Notes: generated by a model from the letters alone, not told the origin. Shown: positions 20,166 to 29,773, counted from the stretch's first letter. The stretch: DNA of 64,000 nucleotides from Streptomyces sp. CG1 (GCF_041080625.1 NZ_CP163518.1:7371501-7435500); one strand, 5' to 3'. Numbers and translations: made by a program.

Positions 20166-21036
20166 CCCGGCGGGCGACCAGGACGGGCCCGGCGGGGAGC
20201 AGCTGCCGCCGGGCGGGGCCGCGGGTGCGGGCGAATCGGCCGGCCGGCCGAAGAAGCAGCCGCGCTCCTTCTGGAAGGAGCTGCCGATCCTCGTCGTGAT
20301 CGCGCTGGTCCTCGCGCTGCTGATCAAGACGTTCCTGGTGCAGGCGTTCTCGATCCCGTCCGCCTCGATGCAGAACACCCTTCAGGTGGGTGACCGCGTC
20401 CTGGTCGACAAGCTCACCCCGTGGTTCGGCTCCGAGCCGGAGCGCGGCGAGGTCGTGGTCTTCCACGACCCGGACGACTGGCTGGCGGGTGAGCCGGCGC
20501 CGACCCCGAACCCCGTGCAGAGGGTCCTCAGCTGGATCGGCCTGATGCCGTCCGCCAACGAGAAGGACCTGATCAAGCGCGTGGTCGGTGTCGGCGGCGA
20601 CACCGTCCAGTGCAAGGGCACCGGCCCGCTGCTGGTCAACGGCAAGGCGTTGAACGAGCCGTACGTCTACCCCGGCAACACGCCGTGCAGCGATGACGAC
20701 CTGGGTGGTCAGTTCAAGGTGAAGGTCCCTCAGGGCTACATCTGGGTGATGGGGGACCACCGTCAGAACTCCCGCGACTCGCGTTACAACCAGTCCGACA
20801 AGCACCACGGCATGGTCCCGGTCGACGAGGTCGTGGGCCGCGCGATCGTCAAGGCCTGGCCGATCAACCGCTGGGGCACCCTCCCCATTCCGGACACCTT
20901 CGACCAGCCCGGCATCTCCCAGCAGTCCTCGGCCTCCGCGGCCCTGACGGTGGCCCCGCAGGGCGTGGCCGTCGCTGCGGTGCTGCCGGTGGTGGTGTGG
21001 CGGCGCCGCAGGGCGGTGAAGTCGGAGCGCGGCTGA
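20053..21036 (+). CDS. sipY: Signal peptidase I (SipY type)
   Basis: Third signal peptidase, 327 residues. The GTG start has AAGGAG at 20042-20047 (5 nt away), a strong site, although it lies 113 nt inside sipX. The protein has an acidic N-terminus, a TM at about 76-96, the catalytic serine in IPSASMQN, the lysine in DLIKRVVGVGGD and box E YIWVMGDHRQNSRDSR. A C-terminal TM (about 295-312, TVAPQGVAVAAVLPVVVW) is followed by basic residues, giving two membrane anchors. Confidence 0.93.
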   Translation: MGDVAVGARSGHDGEEHRGHPVEANAPVPDGAMTSGNDPAGDQDGPGGEQLPPGGAAGAGESAGRPKKQPRSFWKELPILVVIALVLALLIKTFLVQAFSIPSASMQNTLQVGDRVLVDKLTPWFGSEPERGEVVVFHDPDDWLAGEPAPTPNPVQRVLSWIGLMPSANEKDLIKRVVGVGGDTVQCKGTGPLLVNGKALNEPYVYPGNTPCSDDDLGGQFKVKVPQGYIWVMGDHRQNSRDSRYNQSDKHHGMVPVDEVVGRAIVKAWPINRWGTLPIPDTFDQPGISQQSSASAALTVAPQGVAVAAVLPVVVWRRRRAVKSERG

Positions 21037-21203
21037 CAGCCGGGCGAGGGGTGCTTTGGGGCCCCGTTTCCAGCCGTCACTTCCGGGTGGGCGGTGGGAA
21101 ACCGGGGTCCAGCGGGCGGAGTCCCCTGGTGGGGTCCGGGGCGGAGTCCCAGGGCCACCAGCGGAGTCGGGCAGGTGGGTGGGCAAGCCCAGGTACCGCC
21201 GGG

Positions 21204-21209
21204 TAGGGT
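21204..21209 (+). promoter_or_regulatory. Putative -10 box for sipZ
   Basis: TAGGGT (TANNNT) ends 8 nt before ATG 21218. There is no Shine-Dalgarno sequence, so a leaderless or very short-leader transcript is likely. The upstream gap (21037-21203) also contains imperfect hairpins and three copies of the 8-mer GCGGAGTC. The hairpins could include the sipY terminator. Confidence 0.4.
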
Positions 21210-21217
21210 CCGGGGCC

Positions 21218-22003
21218 ATGGGTGGCGAGAGCACGACGCGTACGGCCCCGCACAACGGCGGGACAGGCACGGCACAGCCCGGCGGCAGCCGGCTCGGACA
21301 GCGACTGTCCGGAGTGGCCATGGCCCTGGGCCTGGTGCTGTTCCTCGGCGGATTCGCCTGGGCGGCGGTCAGCTACCGGCCGTACACCGTGCCCACCAGC
21401 TCCATGACGCCCACCATCGATGCCGGCGACCGGGTGCTGGCGCAGAAGGTCGACGGCGGCGAGATACGGCGCGGTGACGTCGTCGTCTTCGAGGACCACA
21501 GCTGGGTCAGCAACTCCAAGGTCGTCAAGCGCGTCGTCGCGGTCGGCGGCGACACCGTCTCCTGCTGCACGAACGGCAAGCTGACCGTCAACGGCAAGCA
21601 GATCGACGAGCCCTATCTGCCCAAGGGCAGCCTGGCCGAGAACCAGAACTTCCCGGCGGTGACCGTCCCCAAGGGCCGCCTGTTCCTTCTCGGTGACGAG
21701 CGCCAGGGCTCCCTGGACTCCACGGCCCACCTCACCGACGCGGCCAAGGGCACGGTCTCCACCGACGCCGTGACCGCCCGGGTGGACGCCGTCGTCTGGC
21801 CCTGGAAGGGCTCGCTCAAGCGCCCCACGGGCTTCGAGGCCCTCGGCGCCCTCTCGCAGCCCGGCCCGCTGACCACGATCGAGCTGCTGATCGTCGCCGG
21901 CGCCGTCCTGGTCCTGGCGGGCGGTGCCTACGGCCCGATCGCGGGCCGCCTGGGCCGCTCCCGCGCCGGCAGGGCCCGCCCGGAGGCGGCCGGTGTCCGC
22001 TGA
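21218..22003 (+). CDS. sipZ: Signal peptidase I (SipZ type)
   Basis: Fourth signal peptidase, 261 residues, close to the ~258 known for S. lividans SipZ. It has an N-terminal TM at about 28-48, the catalytic serine in VPTSSMTP, the lysine in KVVKRVVAVGGD and box E RLFLLGDERQGSLDS. In box E the usual DHR is changed to DER. A C-terminal TM (IELLIVAGAVLVLAGGAYG) is present. ATG 21218 was chosen from the conserved N-terminus and the -10-like box before it. It overlaps the Nudix gene by 11 nt. Confidence 0.92.
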   Translation: MGGESTTRTAPHNGGTGTAQPGGSRLGQRLSGVAMALGLVLFLGGFAWAAVSYRPYTVPTSSMTPTIDAGDRVLAQKVDGGEIRRGDVVVFEDHSWVSNSKVVKRVVAVGGDTVSCCTNGKLTVNGKQIDEPYLPKGSLAENQNFPAVTVPKGRLFLLGDERQGSLDSTAHLTDAAKGTVSTDAVTARVDAVVWPWKGSLKRPTGFEALGALSQPGPLTTIELLIVAGAVLVLAGGAYGPIAGRLGRSRAGRARPEAAGVR

Positions 22004-22517
22004 GGCCACGCGGACCGGCGAGGAGTCGTACGAGGGCGGTCTGCGCAAGGTGGCCCGGGTGGTGCTCCTCGACCCCGAGGACCGCATCCTGCTGCTGCAC
22101 GGCCATGAGCCGGACGATCCGGCCGAGGACTGGTGGTTCACCCCGGGCGGCGGCCTGGAGGGCGCCGAGACGCGCGAGGGGGCCGCGCTCAGGGAGCTGG
22201 CCGAGGAGACCGGTATCACCGACGTCGTACTGGGCCCGGTGCTGTGGCAGCGCATGTGTTCCTTTCCGTTCGCGGGCCGCCGCTGGGACCAGGACGAGTG
22301 GTACTACCTGGCCCGTACGACGCAGACCGCCACCGCGGCCACGAAGCTGACGGAGCTGGAGCGGCGCAGCGTCGCCGGAGCGCGTTGGTGGACGTGCCGG
22401 GAACTGACCCGGGCACATGAGACGGTGTATCCGACCAGACTCGCCGAGCTGCTGCGCAGGCTGCTCGACGAAGGTCCCCCGGCCAGTCCTGTGACCCTCG
22501 ACCCGGAAATCGTGTAG
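21993..22517 (+). CDS. Nudix hydrolase
   Basis: A 174-residue protein with a complete Nudix box, GGLEGAETREGAALRELAEE followed by TGI (about residues 53-75), which binds metal and cleaves nucleoside-diphosphate-linked substrates. The substrate cannot be predicted. GTG 21993 has GGAGG 6 nt upstream inside the end of sipZ, so the two genes are coupled. It fits the position always found after the signal peptidases in Streptomyces. Confidence 0.9.
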   Translation: MSAEATRTGEESYEGGLRKVARVVLLDPEDRILLLHGHEPDDPAEDWWFTPGGGLEGAETREGAALRELAEETGITDVVLGPVLWQRMCSFPFAGRRWDQDEWYYLARTTQTATAATKLTELERRSVAGARWWTCRELTRAHETVYPTRLAELLRRLLDEGPPASPVTLDPEIV

Positions 22518-22592
22518 CGACCCGGAAATCGTCTGAGGACCCGTCCGACTGGCGCACAATGGTGGGATCGCACGGCTGAAGGGGAACATGCC

Positions 22593-22901
22593 ATGAGCGC
22601 CGAGGACCTCGAGAAGTACGAGACCGAGATGGAGCTGAAGCTCTACCGGGAGTATCGAGACGTCGTCGGTCTGTTCAAATACGTGATCGAGACCGAGCGG
22701 CGCTTCTACCTCACCAACGACTACGAGATGCAGGTGCACTCGGTTCAGGGCGAGGTGTTCTTCGAGGTGTCGATGGCCGACGCCTGGGTCTGGGACATGT
22801 ACCGGCCGGCCCGCTTCGTGAAGCAGGTCAGGGTCCTCACGTTCAAGGACGTGAACATCGAGGAGCTGAACAAGAGCGACCTGGAGCTTCCGGGCGGGTG
22901 A
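22593..22901 (+). CDS. DUF2469 family protein
   Basis: A 102-residue, acidic, highly conserved actinobacterial protein (MSAEDLEKYETEMELKLYRE ... VWDMYRPARFVKQVRVLTFK). Its function is unknown. It has no TM or signal peptide. AAGGGGAA lies upstream of the ATG. CACAAT at about 22555 in the context GGCGCACAATGG resembles the -10 proposed for rpsP and may be its promoter. It is normally located between the signal peptidases and yraN. Confidence 0.9.
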   Translation: MSAEDLEKYETEMELKLYREYRDVVGLFKYVIETERRFYLTNDYEMQVHSVQGEVFFEVSMADAWVWDMYRPARFVKQVRVLTFKDVNIEELNKSDLELPGG

Positions 22902-23012
22902 TCCGCACTCGCCCGTGTGGGTGACGAGGTTTTCCACAGCCTCCGGCCACCCCACCAAGATCAACAACGGAAGCCGGGATGCGTGACCGTTGGCACCGGA
23001 GGTGGTGCCGAC

Positions 23013-23378
23013 ATGAGCAACGCACGCAGTGCACTCGGCAGGTACGGCGAGGATCTGGCCGCGCGGCGGCTGGCCGAGGCCGGAATGGCGGTCCTGGAGC
23101 GCAACTGGCGCTCGGGCAGGACCGGTGAGATCGACATCGTGGCCAAGGACGGCGACGTCCTGGTCGTCTGCGAGGTGAAAACCCGCAGGGGCGGCTCCTT
23201 CGAGCATCCGATGGCCGCGGTGACCCCCGAGAAGGCGGCCCGGCTGCGCGAGCTGGCCGAGCGCTGGATCCAGGCCCACGGAGGGGCTCCGCCGGGCGGC
23301 GTCCGCATCGACCTGATCGGCGTCCTGCTGCCCCGGCGGGGCGCCCCCGCCGTCGAGCATGTGCGGGGGGTGGCCTGA
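23013..23378 (+). CDS. YraN family (UPF0102) nuclease-fold protein
   Basis: A 121-residue protein with the UPF0102 core [39 protein letters not shown] (about residues 37-56) and the tail VRIDLIGVL. The E-x-D...E-V-K arrangement is that of PD-(D/E)XK nucleases; activity of the family is not well characterised. ATG 23013 has GGAGGTGG upstream; the frame is open further up without codon bias. It abuts comM, whose ATG follows the TGA directly. Confidence 0.9.
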   Translation: MSNARSALGRYGEDLAARRLAEAGMAVLERNWRSGRTGEIDIVAKDGDVLVVCEVKTRRGGSFEHPMAAVTPEKAARLRELAERWIQAHGGAPPGGVRIDLIGVLLPRRGAPAVEHVRGVA

Positions 23379-25004
23379 ATGGGATTCGCCCGCACCTGCT
23401 CGGTGGCGCTCGTCGGCGTCGAGGGCGTCGTCGTGGAGGTCCAGGCCGACCTCGAACCCGGCGTCGCGGCCTTCACCCTCGTAGGCCTCCCGGACAAAAG
23501 CCTCACGGAGAGCCGCGACCGCGTCCGGGCGGCGGTGGTGAACTCGGGCGGCGAGTGGCCGCAGAAGAAGCTCACCGTCGGACTCAGCCCGGCGTCGGTG
23601 CCCAAAGCCGGCTCCGGCTTCGACCTGGCCGTCGCCTGCGCGGTGCTCGGCGCCGCCGAACGCATCGATCCGCGCGTCCTCGCGGACATTGTCATGATCG
23701 GGGAGCTGGGCCTGGACGGCCGGGTCCGACCGGTCCGCGGGATCCTGCCGGCCGTCCTCGCCGCGGCCGACGCCGGTTACGACCAAGTGGTCGTGCCCGA
23801 GTGCGCCGCCGCAGAGGCCTCACTGGTCCCCGGCGTCTCGGTGCTCGGCGTCCGCAGTCTGCGGCAGCTCATCGCGGTCCTCACCGAGGAGCCCGTCCCC
23901 GAGGAGGAGCCGGACGAGCAGGGCCGCCCCGACCCCCTGCTGGCCGGTCTGCGCATGCCCGGCACGGGTGCGGCCACCGGCATGCACAGCATCGGCGCCG
24001 CACAGCACGACCACGATCACGATCTGGCGGACGTCGTGGGCCAGACCTCGGCCCGTACGGCCGTGGAGGTGGCCGCCGCCGGCGGACACCACCTGTTCCT
24101 GGAAGGCCCTCCCGGCGCGGGCAAGACCATGCTCGCCGAGCGACTGCCCGCGGTCCTGCCCCGGCTGACCAGGGCGGAATCACTGGAGGTCACGGCGGTG
24201 CACTCAGTGGCCGGGCTGCTGCCGCCGGGCAAGCCTCTCATCGACATCGCTCCCTACTGCGCCCCGCACCACTCGGCGACGATGCAGTCGCTCGTCGGCG
24301 GTGGCCCTGGCATCGCACGACCCGGCGCGGTCTCTCTCGCCCATCGCGGTGTGCTGTTCCTGGACGAGGCGCCCGAGTTCCACAGCCAGACCCTGGACGC
24401 CCTGCGACAGCCGCTGGAGTCGGGGCACGTCGTGATCGCGCGCAGCGCGGGCGTCGTCCGGTTCCCGGCGCGCTTCCTCATGGTGCTGGCGGCCAACCCC
24501 TGTCCCTGCGGACGCTTCTCCCAGCGGGACTCCCTGTGCGAATGCCCGCCGTCGGCGATCCGCCGCTACCATTCCCGGCTCTCCGGCCCGCTGCTGGACC
24601 GGGTGGATCTGCGCGTCGAGGTCGACCCGGTCACCCGGGCCGAGCTCACCGAACCCGGCGCCCGGGGCGAGTCCACGGCGACCGTGGCCGAGCGGGTACG
24701 GCAGGCCCGTGAGCGCACGGCGGCCCGGCTGGCCGGAACACCGTGGCGCACCAACAGCGAGGTGCCGGGCCGGGAACTGCGCAGCCGCTACCAGGCCGTG
24801 GCCGGTGCGATGGACGAGCCCGAGCGCAACCTCGAACGGGGTGTGCTCACCGCCCGCGGCATCGACCGGGTCCTGCGCGTCGCCTGGACGGTCGCCGACC
24901 TCGTCGGACACGACCGCCCGGACGCGACCGACGTCGCCCTGGCTCTGCAACTGCGCACCGGAGTCCCGCGAGGGGTGCCGATGGCCATCGGGGCGCTGAC
25001 ATGA
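23379..25004 (+). CDS. comM: YifB/ComM-family Mg-chelatase-like AAA+ ATPase
   Basis: A 541-residue protein with an N-terminal S5/Lon-like domain (ARTCSVALVGVEGVVVEVQA), Walker A GPPGAGKTM near residue 245, Walker B VLFLDEAPEF near 325, and the cysteine segment ANPCPCGRFSQRDSLCECPP. A Mg-chelatase C-terminal domain follows. In other bacteria ComM is a branch-migration helicase for integrating transformed DNA. Next to dprA and yraN it forms the usual DNA-processing trio. It overlaps dprA by ATGA. Confidence 0.94.
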   Translation: MGFARTCSVALVGVEGVVVEVQADLEPGVAAFTLVGLPDKSLTESRDRVRAAVVNSGGEWPQKKLTVGLSPASVPKAGSGFDLAVACAVLGAAERIDPRVLADIVMIGELGLDGRVRPVRGILPAVLAAADAGYDQVVVPECAAAEASLVPGVSVLGVRSLRQLIAVLTEEPVPEEEPDEQGRPDPLLAGLRMPGTGAATGMHSIGAAQHDHDHDLADVVGQTSARTAVEVAAAGGHHLFLEGPPGAGKTMLAERLPAVLPRLTRAESLEVTAVHSVAGLLPPGKPLIDIAPYCAPHHSATMQSLVGGGPGIARPGAVSLAHRGVLFLDEAPEFHSQTLDALRQPLESGHVVIARSAGVVRFPARFLMVLAANPCPCGRFSQRDSLCECPPSAIRRYHSRLSGPLLDRVDLRVEVDPVTRAELTEPGARGESTATVAERVRQARERTAARLAGTPWRTNSEVPGRELRSRYQAVAGAMDEPERNLERGVLTARGIDRVLRVAWTVADLVGHDRPDATDVALALQLRTGVPRGVPMAIGALT

Positions 25005-26161
25005 CCACGGGCGAGGACCTCGGAGACGAGGTGCTCGGGCGGGTGTTTCTCTGTCGGGTTGTCGAGCCGGGGGACGAGGTCGGGGGGCGGTGGGTCCGGG
25101 AGTTCGGGGTGGGGGAGGTGGTGCGGCGGTTGCGGGACGGGCCGGAGGCGTTGCCGGGGGTGAGTGAGGTGCGGTGGGCCGGGCTGGTCGCTCGGGCTCG
25201 GCAGGCCGAGCCCGAGCGGGATCTCGCCGTGGCGCGGGCCGCCGGGGCGCGGTTCGTGGGGCCCCATGACGCGGAGTGGCCCCGGCAGCTCGACGATCTC
25301 GGCGACGCCCGGCCGATCGGGCTGTGGGTACGCGGCCGGCCCAGTCTGCGGATATGGGCGCTTCGGTCCGTGGCCGTGGTGGGCGCCCGTGCCTGCACCG
25401 AGTACGGCACCCATGTCGCCGCCACCCTCGCCGCAGGGCTCGCCGAGCGCGGCTGGGTGGTGGTCTCGGGCGGCGCCTACGGCATCGACGGTGCCGCCCA
25501 CCGAGGCGCTCTCGCCGCCCGCGGAGCCACCGTCGCGGTTCTGGCCTGCGGCGTCGACCGGCCCTACCCTCGCGGCCACGCCGCGCTGATCGAAAGGATC
25601 GCGGAGCAGGGACTCGTGCTCGGCGAGTTGCCCCCGGGGGATCATCCGACGCCCAGCCGGTTCATCCTCCGCAATCGCGTCATCGCCGCCCTGACCAGGG
25701 GCACCGTCGTCGTGGAGGCCGCCTGCCGCAGCGGCTCGCTGGCCACCGCGCGGGCCGCCCAGCGCCTCGGCCGGTTCACCATGGGCGTGCCCGGCCCCGT
25801 CACCAGCGCACTCTCCGCCGGCGTGCACGAACTGCTGCGCGGCGAGGCCGCCCTGGTCACCGATGCCGCGGAGATCGTGGAGCTGGTGGGTGACATGGGC
25901 GAGCTGGCACCGGCCCGGCGGGGCCCCGTACTCCCGCGTGACCTGCTGGAACCCGCTGCCCGGGCAGTCCTCGCCGCCCTGCCCGGCAACCGCGCGGCCT
26001 CCGTCGAGGAGATCGCGCTCGGCACACCGACCACGCGGGACGAGGCGATCGCGAGACTGTACGAACTCCGAGCACTTGGTTACGTCGAACGACACGACGA
26101 TGGCTGGAAGTTGACACGCCAGGCGGTGATGTCGGTCCGCACCGGCCGCGGCCCGTCCTGA
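25001..26161 (+). CDS. dprA: DNA-processing protein DprA
   Basis: Loads RecA onto incoming single-stranded DNA in naturally competent bacteria; its Streptomyces role is unclear. The 386-residue protein carries the Rossmann fold with VAVVGARACTEYGTHVA, VVVSGGAYGIDGAAHRGAL, GVDRPYPRGH, SRFILRNRVIAAL and a C-terminal winged-helix-like segment (SVEEIALGTPTTRDEAIARL). ATG 25001 is coupled to comM. Confidence 0.94.
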   Translation: MTTGEDLGDEVLGRVFLCRVVEPGDEVGGRWVREFGVGEVVRRLRDGPEALPGVSEVRWAGLVARARQAEPERDLAVARAAGARFVGPHDAEWPRQLDDLGDARPIGLWVRGRPSLRIWALRSVAVVGARACTEYGTHVAATLAAGLAERGWVVVSGGAYGIDGAAHRGALAARGATVAVLACGVDRPYPRGHAALIERIAEQGLVLGELPPGDHPTPSRFILRNRVIAALTRGTVVVEAACRSGSLATARAAQRLGRFTMGVPGPVTSALSAGVHELLRGEAALVTDAAEIVELVGDMGELAPARRGPVLPRDLLEPAARAVLAALPGNRAASVEEIALGTPTTRDEAIARLYELRALGYVERHDDGWKLTRQAVMSVRTGRGPS

Positions 26162-26481
26162 CCGAGCGTGTTCGGCCGTCCGGGGGAACGCCCGACGCCC
26201 TTGACGTTTCCCGGAGTTGACCCTCCGGCCGGTCACCCAGAGCGAGCTGCGGAACGCACCCGTGAGGCGCGCCTGAGCGCCCCGCGCACGGGTGGAGCCT
26301 CACTGTTCGCGCACCGCGACAGCTCAGTCACGCTACGCTCACAAGGAGCCGACACAGATCCCGCCAACTCGACACCAGACCGACAGCTCACCCAGGTAGC
26401 CCAGTCCCCCCGTCGAACCCCACCCCGTCCCACTTCACAGCACTTCACAGCACTTCACGGCAGAACGGCACAAGGCGACGA
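26162..26481 (+). promoter_or_regulatory. whiG upstream region (320 bp)
   Basis: No gene was found. A TANNNT box (TACGCT, 26334-26339) followed by ACAAGGAG could mark a -10; no convincing -35 is visible. Three tandem copies of a 10-mer lie at 26431-26460 (separate entry). AAGG around 26473 is the probable whiG ribosome binding site. Confidence 0.4.
26431..26460 (+). repeat. Three tandem copies of CACTTCACAG in the whiG leader
   Basis: CACTTCACAG at 26431-26440 and 26441-26450, then CACTTCACGG at 26451-26460, ending 21 nt before whiG. The repeat is pyrimidine/A-rich in a G/C-rich genome. It could be slippage, a binding site array or a leader RNA element. Confidence 0.85.
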
Positions 26482-27324
26482 ATGCCCCAGCACACCTCCG
26501 GGTCCGACCGGGCGGCGATCCCCCCAGCCGCCCGCGACGGTGGCAGCGAGCGGCCGCCCGCTCCCTCGACGCTCGACGAGCTGTGGCGGTCGTACAAGGC
26601 CACGGGGGACGACCGGCTGCGGGAACAGCTGATCCTGCACTACTCGCCGCTCGTGAAATACGTCGCCGGGCGGGTGAGCGTCGGGCTGCCGCCCAATGTC
26701 GAGCAGGCGGACTTCGTCTCCTCGGGCGTCTTCGGGCTGATCGACGCGATCGAGAAGTTCGACATCGACCGGGAGATCAAGTTCGAGACGTACGCGATCA
26801 CCCGGATCCGGGGCGCGATGATCGACGAGCTGCGGGCACTGGACTGGATCCCGCGGTCGGTACGGCAGAAGGCGCGGAACGTGGAGCGGGCCTACGCCAC
26901 TCTGGAGGCGCGGCTGCGTCGCACTCCGAACGAGGGCGAGGTCGCCGCGGAGCTGGGCATGGAGGTCGATGAGCTGCACGCCGTCTTCAGCCAGTTGTCG
27001 CTGGCCAACGTGGTCGCGCTGGAGGAGCTGCTGCACGTGGGCAGCGAGGGCGGGGACCGGCTCAGCCTCATGGACACGCTGGAGGACACCGCCGCGGACA
27101 ATCCGGTGGAGGTGGCCGAGGACCGGGAGCTGCGGAGGTTTCTCGCGCGGGCCATCAACACGCTGCCCGAGCGGGAGAAGACCGTGGTCACGCTCTACTA
27201 CTACGAAGGGCTCACCCTCGCCGAGATCGGCAATGTCCTCGGGGTCACCGAGAGCCGGGTCAGCCAGATCCACACCAAGTCGGTGCTGCAGCTGCGGGCC
27301 AAACTGGCGAGCTTCGGGCGCTGA
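26482..27324 (+). CDS. whiG: RNA polymerase sigma factor WhiG
   Basis: The FliA-type sigma factor that starts aerial hyphal sporulation; in S. coelicolor and S. venezuelae it directs whiH and whiI and is held by RsiG with c-di-GMP (established knowledge). The 280-residue protein has region 2 ([36 protein letters not shown]), region 3 ([19 protein letters not shown]) and region 4 ([39 protein letters not shown]). The N-terminal ~30 residues are polar and low-complexity. It follows dprA directly. Confidence 0.97.
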   Translation: MPQHTSGSDRAAIPPAARDGGSERPPAPSTLDELWRSYKATGDDRLREQLILHYSPLVKYVAGRVSVGLPPNVEQADFVSSGVFGLIDAIEKFDIDREIKFETYAITRIRGAMIDELRALDWIPRSVRQKARNVERAYATLEARLRRTPNEGEVAAELGMEVDELHAVFSQLSLANVVALEELLHVGSEGGDRLSLMDTLEDTAADNPVEVAEDRELRRFLARAINTLPEREKTVVTLYYYEGLTLAEIGNVLGVTESRVSQIHTKSVLQLRAKLASFGR

Positions 27325-27365
27325 GTCCTCCCTTTCCGGGACGGGGTGTCCGTAAAGTGGTTGAC

Positions 27366-27944
27366 GTGCCAAGGATTCGAGCGGCCTCCGTGGCCGAGCA
27401 CCGGTCGATGCAGCGAGCCGCCCTGCTGGACGCGGCCCGGTCCCTGCTGTCCGAGGGCGGGACGGAGGCGCTGACCTTCCCGGCTCTCGCCGAGCGCACG
27501 GGGCTGGCGCGGTCGTCCGTGTACGAGTACTTCCGGTCGCGGGCCGCGGTGGTCGAGGAACTGTGCGAGGTCGACTTCCCCGTGTGGGCGGCTGAGGTCG
27601 CGGCGGCGATGGAGCGGGCGGCGTCCGCCGAGGGCAAGGTCGAGGCGTATGTGCGGCAGCAGCTGACGCTGGTGGGGGACCGGCGGCACCGGGCGGTCGT
27701 CGCCATCTCCGCGAGTGAGCTGGACACCGGGGCGCGGGAGAAGATCAGGGCGGCGCACGGGGGGCTGGTCGCGATGATCGTCGAGGCGCTCGGGGAGATG
27801 GGGCATGAGCAGCCTCGGCTGGCGGCGATGTTGCTGCAGGGGGTTGTGGATGCGGCGGTGCGGAGGATCGAGCTGGGGGCGGAGGATCCGGCGGCGGTGA
27901 CCGAGGCGGCTGTGGGGATGGCTCTGCGGGGTGTGAAGGGCTGA
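27366..27944 (+). CDS. TetR-family transcriptional regulator
   Basis: A 192-residue repressor-type protein with an N-terminal HTH (LLDAARSLLSEGGTEALTFP, then LAERTGLARSSVYEYFRSRA, about residues 18-58) and a helical ligand-binding domain. GTG 27366 was chosen because TAAAGT (27353-27358) lies 7 nt upstream, which fits a leaderless message; an earlier GTG at 27357 overlaps that box. Conserved next to whiG in Streptomyces. Its target is unknown. Confidence 0.88.
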   Translation: MPRIRAASVAEHRSMQRAALLDAARSLLSEGGTEALTFPALAERTGLARSSVYEYFRSRAAVVEELCEVDFPVWAAEVAAAMERAASAEGKVEAYVRQQLTLVGDRRHRAVVAISASELDTGAREKIRAAHGGLVAMIVEALGEMGHEQPRLAAMLLQGVVDAAVRRIELGAEDPAAVTEAAVGMALRGVKG

Positions 27945-27987
27945 CCTGCCGGGGTGGGTACCGGCGCGGCGGCACGACTGCCCGTGG

Positions 27988-28572
27988 CTACCGCGGAATC
28001 GGCACCCCCAGGACCGGCAACAGCCTCGGTGGACCCCCGTGCAAAAGCCACGGTGGGAGCAGGGACAGAGGGTCCAAGTAGGTTTCGCCCCGCAGCAGGC
28101 CCCAGTGGATGCAGGAAGTTGCGCAGTGGGAAGCCGCCGGGCCGACAGTCCCCACCACCTCCCCCGCTCTCACCTCGTCACCCTGCTTCACCGAAGGGGT
28201 CACCGGCTCGTATGTCGTTCGCAGGTCTGTGCCCGTCAGCGCCACCGAGACCACCCCCACGCCCGCCACCCGGCCCGCGAAGGTCACCCGGCCGGGCGCA
28301 ACGGCGCGGACAGGTGAGCCGGGCGGTGCGGACAGGTCGACGCCGCGGTGGCCGGGGCCGTACGGCGTCGGCGGGGGCTTCCAGCCGCGCAACACCAGGG
28401 GGCGGATGCCCACCGGCCAGGTGTGAGCGAGGGGCGGGACCGGGGGCTGAGGGGCCGAAGCGGGGGGTGGGGGAGGGGTGTCCGCCCAGGCCCACGGGGG
28501 CAGCAGGGCCGACAGCATCAGACCTGGAAACAGCCCTGCCGACAGCAGGGCGTATCGCATCACTCGTCGCAT
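27988..28572 (-). CDS. Secreted M23-family metallopeptidase (LytM-like)
   Basis: A 194-residue exported protein with an N-terminal signal peptide ([20 protein letters not shown] to AWA) and a Pro-rich linker. The M23 domain has [20 protein letters not shown] (HxxxD zinc site) and [10 protein letters not shown] (second zinc motif; the usual HxH reads HWG). M23 enzymes cut peptidoglycan cross-bridges, so a cell-wall role is likely. ATG 28572 was chosen because GGGAGG (complement of 28581-28586) lies 8 nt upstream. It is divergent from rpsB. Confidence 0.85.
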   Translation of the reverse strand: MRRVMRYALLSAGLFPGLMLSALLPPWAWADTPPPPPASAPQPPVPPLAHTWPVGIRPLVLRGWKPPPTPYGPGHRGVDLSAPPGSPVRAVAPGRVTFAGRVAGVGVVSVALTGTDLRTTYEPVTPSVKQGDEVRAGEVVGTVGPAASHCATSCIHWGLLRGETYLDPLSLLPPWLLHGGPPRLLPVLGVPIPR

Positions 28573-28668
28573 GCGAAAACCCTCCCGTACCCCGCCGGTC
28601 ATGGCCGGGGACTGTGGACCGCTCCCCGGTTGTGGACAGCGGCGTCACCCGGTACCTCGGCGGTCCCG

Positions 28669-28674
28669 TACACT
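28669..28674 (+). promoter_or_regulatory. Possible rpsB -10 box
   Basis: TACACT lies about 170 bp before rpsB, which would give a long leader suitable for S2 autoregulation. GTCACC at 28644-28649 is a weak -35 candidate at 19 bp spacing. The gap 28573-28844 holds no other gene. Confidence 0.35.
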
Positions 28675-28844
28675 TCTTCTGGCGATCCGGGTCACCGGGT
28701 CGACTTCGCACGCCCCGACACCAGGCCGGTCAAGCGGTCGGTGTCAGCGCCTCTCGGTCCTTTGCGGCAAGGCGCGTCGCGGGCGTCAGGCGCGGGAGCC
28801 GTCCGGCATCCGCGGCACAACCGAGAACCAAGGAGAATACGGCC

Positions 28845-29762
28845 ATGGCCGTCGTCACGATGCGGGAGCTGCTGGAGAGCGGCGTCCACTTCGGTCACCA
28901 GACCCGTCGCTGGAACCCGAAGATGAAGCGCTTCATCTTCACCGAGCGCAACGGCATCTACATCATCGACCTGCTCCAGTCGCTGTCGTACATCGACCGC
29001 GCCTACGAGTTCGTCAAGGAGACCGTCGCCCACGGCGGCACGGTCATGTTCGTCGGCACCAAGAAGCAGGCGCAGGAGGCCATCGCCGAGCAGGCCACCC
29101 GCGTCGGCATGCCCTACGTCAACCAGCGCTGGCTGGGCGGCATGCTCACCAACTTCTCGACCGTCTACAAGCGTCTGCAGCGCCTCAAGGAGCTCGAGCA
29201 GATCGACTTCGAGGACGTCGCCGCGTCCGGTCTGACCAAGAAGGAGCTTCTCGTGCTCTCGCGCGAGAAGGCCAAGCTGGAGAAGACCCTCGGCGGTATC
29301 CGTGAGATGCAGAAGGTGCCGAGCGCCGTCTGGATCGTGGACACCAAGAAGGAGCACATCGCGGTTGGCGAGGCCCGGAAGCTGAACATCCCGGTCGTCG
29401 CGATCCTCGACACCAACTGCGACCCCGACGAGGTCGACTACAAGATCCCGGGCAACGACGACGCGATCCGCTCCGTCACCCTGCTCACCCGCGTGATCGC
29501 CGACGCCGTCGCCGAGGGCCTCATCTCCCGCTCTCGCGTGGCCACCGGTGACAAGGGCGAGAAGGCCGCGGGCGAGCCGCTCGCCGAGTGGGAGCGCGAC
29601 CTGCTCGAGGGTGAGAAGAAGGCGGAGTCCGAGGAGGCGGCTCCGGCCGCGGAGGCTCCCGCTGCGGAGGCCCCGGCTGCGGAGGCTCCGGCTGCCGAGG
29701 CTCCGGCTGCCGAGGCCGCTCCGGCCGCCGAGGAGAAGGCCGCCGAGGGCGAGCAGGCCTGA
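28845..29762 (+). CDS. rpsB: 30S ribosomal protein S2
   Basis: The 305-residue S2 protein starts [20 protein letters not shown], the family signature, and continues through [15 protein letters not shown] and [18 protein letters not shown]. The first ~250 residues are the ribosomal fold. A low-complexity tail (about 257-305) repeats EAPAA/AEAPA and is acidic, as in other Streptomyces. AAGGAG lies 9 nt before ATG 28845; the longer frame upstream is not coding. It heads the rpsB-tsf pair. Confidence 0.97.
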   Translation: MAVVTMRELLESGVHFGHQTRRWNPKMKRFIFTERNGIYIIDLLQSLSYIDRAYEFVKETVAHGGTVMFVGTKKQAQEAIAEQATRVGMPYVNQRWLGGMLTNFSTVYKRLQRLKELEQIDFEDVAASGLTKKELLVLSREKAKLEKTLGGIREMQKVPSAVWIVDTKKEHIAVGEARKLNIPVVAILDTNCDPDEVDYKIPGNDDAIRSVTLLTRVIADAVAEGLISRSRVATGDKGEKAAGEPLAEWERDLLEGEKKAESEEAAPAAEAPAAEAPAAEAPAAEAPAAEAAPAAEEKAAEGEQA

Positions 29763-29773
29763 CGCAGGCGTTG

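Noticed and set aside
29630..29745. Short repeats resembling a CRISPR-like array
   Set aside because: They encode the Ala/Glu/Pro tail of S2 in frame, with no spacers of constant length.
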